Below, one piece after another: positions 6,758 through 6,866 of a DNA stretch of 6,866 bases. The stretch is from Flavobacteriales bacterium (GTDB taxonomy: Bacteria > Bacteroidota > Bacteroidia > Flavobacteriales > BACL11). The stretch spans positions 7,154 to 14,019 of the forward strand of contig PAKE01000008.1 of assembly GCA_002710495.1 (NCBI GenBank), read 5' to 3'. The position numbers were made by a program, and so were the translations under genes. The first letter of the stretch is position 1. Every line of letters begins with the position of its first letter. The notes beneath the pieces were generated by a model. It worked only from the letters and a program-made list of their open reading frames with translations. It was not told where the DNA came from and made no database searches.

Positions 6758-6866
6758 TCTTCAGTATTTATAATCTCTTTTTCAGAAGCACTATTTACAA
6801 ACATTACATTCCCAAGTTTATCATATCCTTTAAATAATTTCTCTTTTTGTTTTTCTAGTAATTCAG
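6754..6866 (-). CDS. 3' end of an unidentified gene upstream of menG
   Basis: An open frame enters from the right edge and ends at TGA (6756-6754), showing the last 36 residues of a protein. The visible part is hydrophilic: a lysine- and glutamate-rich helix (ELLEKQKEKLFKGY), then DKLGNVMFVNS, then an acidic end EIINTED. No membrane segment or catalytic motif is visible and I cannot name the family. It is taken as real because the frame stays open to the edge, its stop overlaps the menG start by 2 nt on the same strand, and the visible peptide has normal soluble-protein composition. The identity depends on sequence outside the window. Confidence 0.65.
   Translation of the reverse strand, partial: ELLEKQKEKLFKGYDKLGNVMFVNSASEKEIINTED

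Noticed and set aside
6378..6837. Two plus-strand open frames (6378-6635 and 6601-6837) opposite menG
   Set aside because: Both are antisense to conserved menG coding sequence; their serine- and phenylalanine-rich composition is what antisense of AT-rich coding DNA gives.
1..6866. Mobile elements, CRISPR arrays, tRNA or rRNA genes, phage or defence genes
   Set aside because: No transposase, direct-repeat array, cloverleaf or integration-site pattern was seen; the window is filled by conserved housekeeping genes.

Overview
The window is compact, AT-rich chromosomal housekeeping DNA from a member of the Bacteroidota, most likely a flavobacterium (class Flavobacteriia). Four things point there. 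A PorT-type outer-membrane protein of the type IX secretion system is found only in this phylum. Three intergenic regions carry an exact match to the Bacteroidota -7 promoter element TAnnTTTG. No gene has a well-placed Shine-Dalgarno sequence; the untranslated leaders are A-rich instead. AGA dominates the arginine codons. All genes but one lie on the minus strand.

Reading along the minus strand from the right edge, the first group is the 3' end of an unidentified gene, then menG/ubiE (demethylmenaquinone methyltransferase), then porT. The unidentified gene's TGA overlaps the TTG start of menG, and porT follows 21 nt after menG, so this looks like one operon. Next comes a 91-residue protein with one membrane segment and a cysteine-rich tail, which has its own promoter box. 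It meets the only plus-strand gene, a SpoU/TrmH-family RNA 2'-O-methyltransferase, tail to tail with overlapping stop codons.

The methyltransferase is divergent from fbaA (class II fructose-bisphosphate aldolase), which is followed after 3 nt by accD (acetyl-CoA carboxylase carboxyltransferase beta subunit). Then comes rpsO (ribosomal protein S15) with a well-formed promoter, a strong symmetric hairpin terminator, and pnp (polynucleotide phosphorylase). The pnp gene runs off the left edge within its KH domain.

Functionally the window combines RNA turnover and ribosome assembly (pnp, rpsO, RNA methyltransferase), central carbon and lipid metabolism (fbaA, accD), menaquinone synthesis for respiration (menG) and protein secretion (porT). 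No stretch longer than about 100 bp lacks a gene. I see no mobile element, CRISPR array, tRNA or rRNA.

I do not see a clear new biological system here. The points most worth a second look are the cysteine-rich membrane protein next to porT, the TTG start of menG overlapping the upstream stop, the palindrome-plus-terminator arrangement in front of pnp, and the overlapping convergent gene ends with no terminator.
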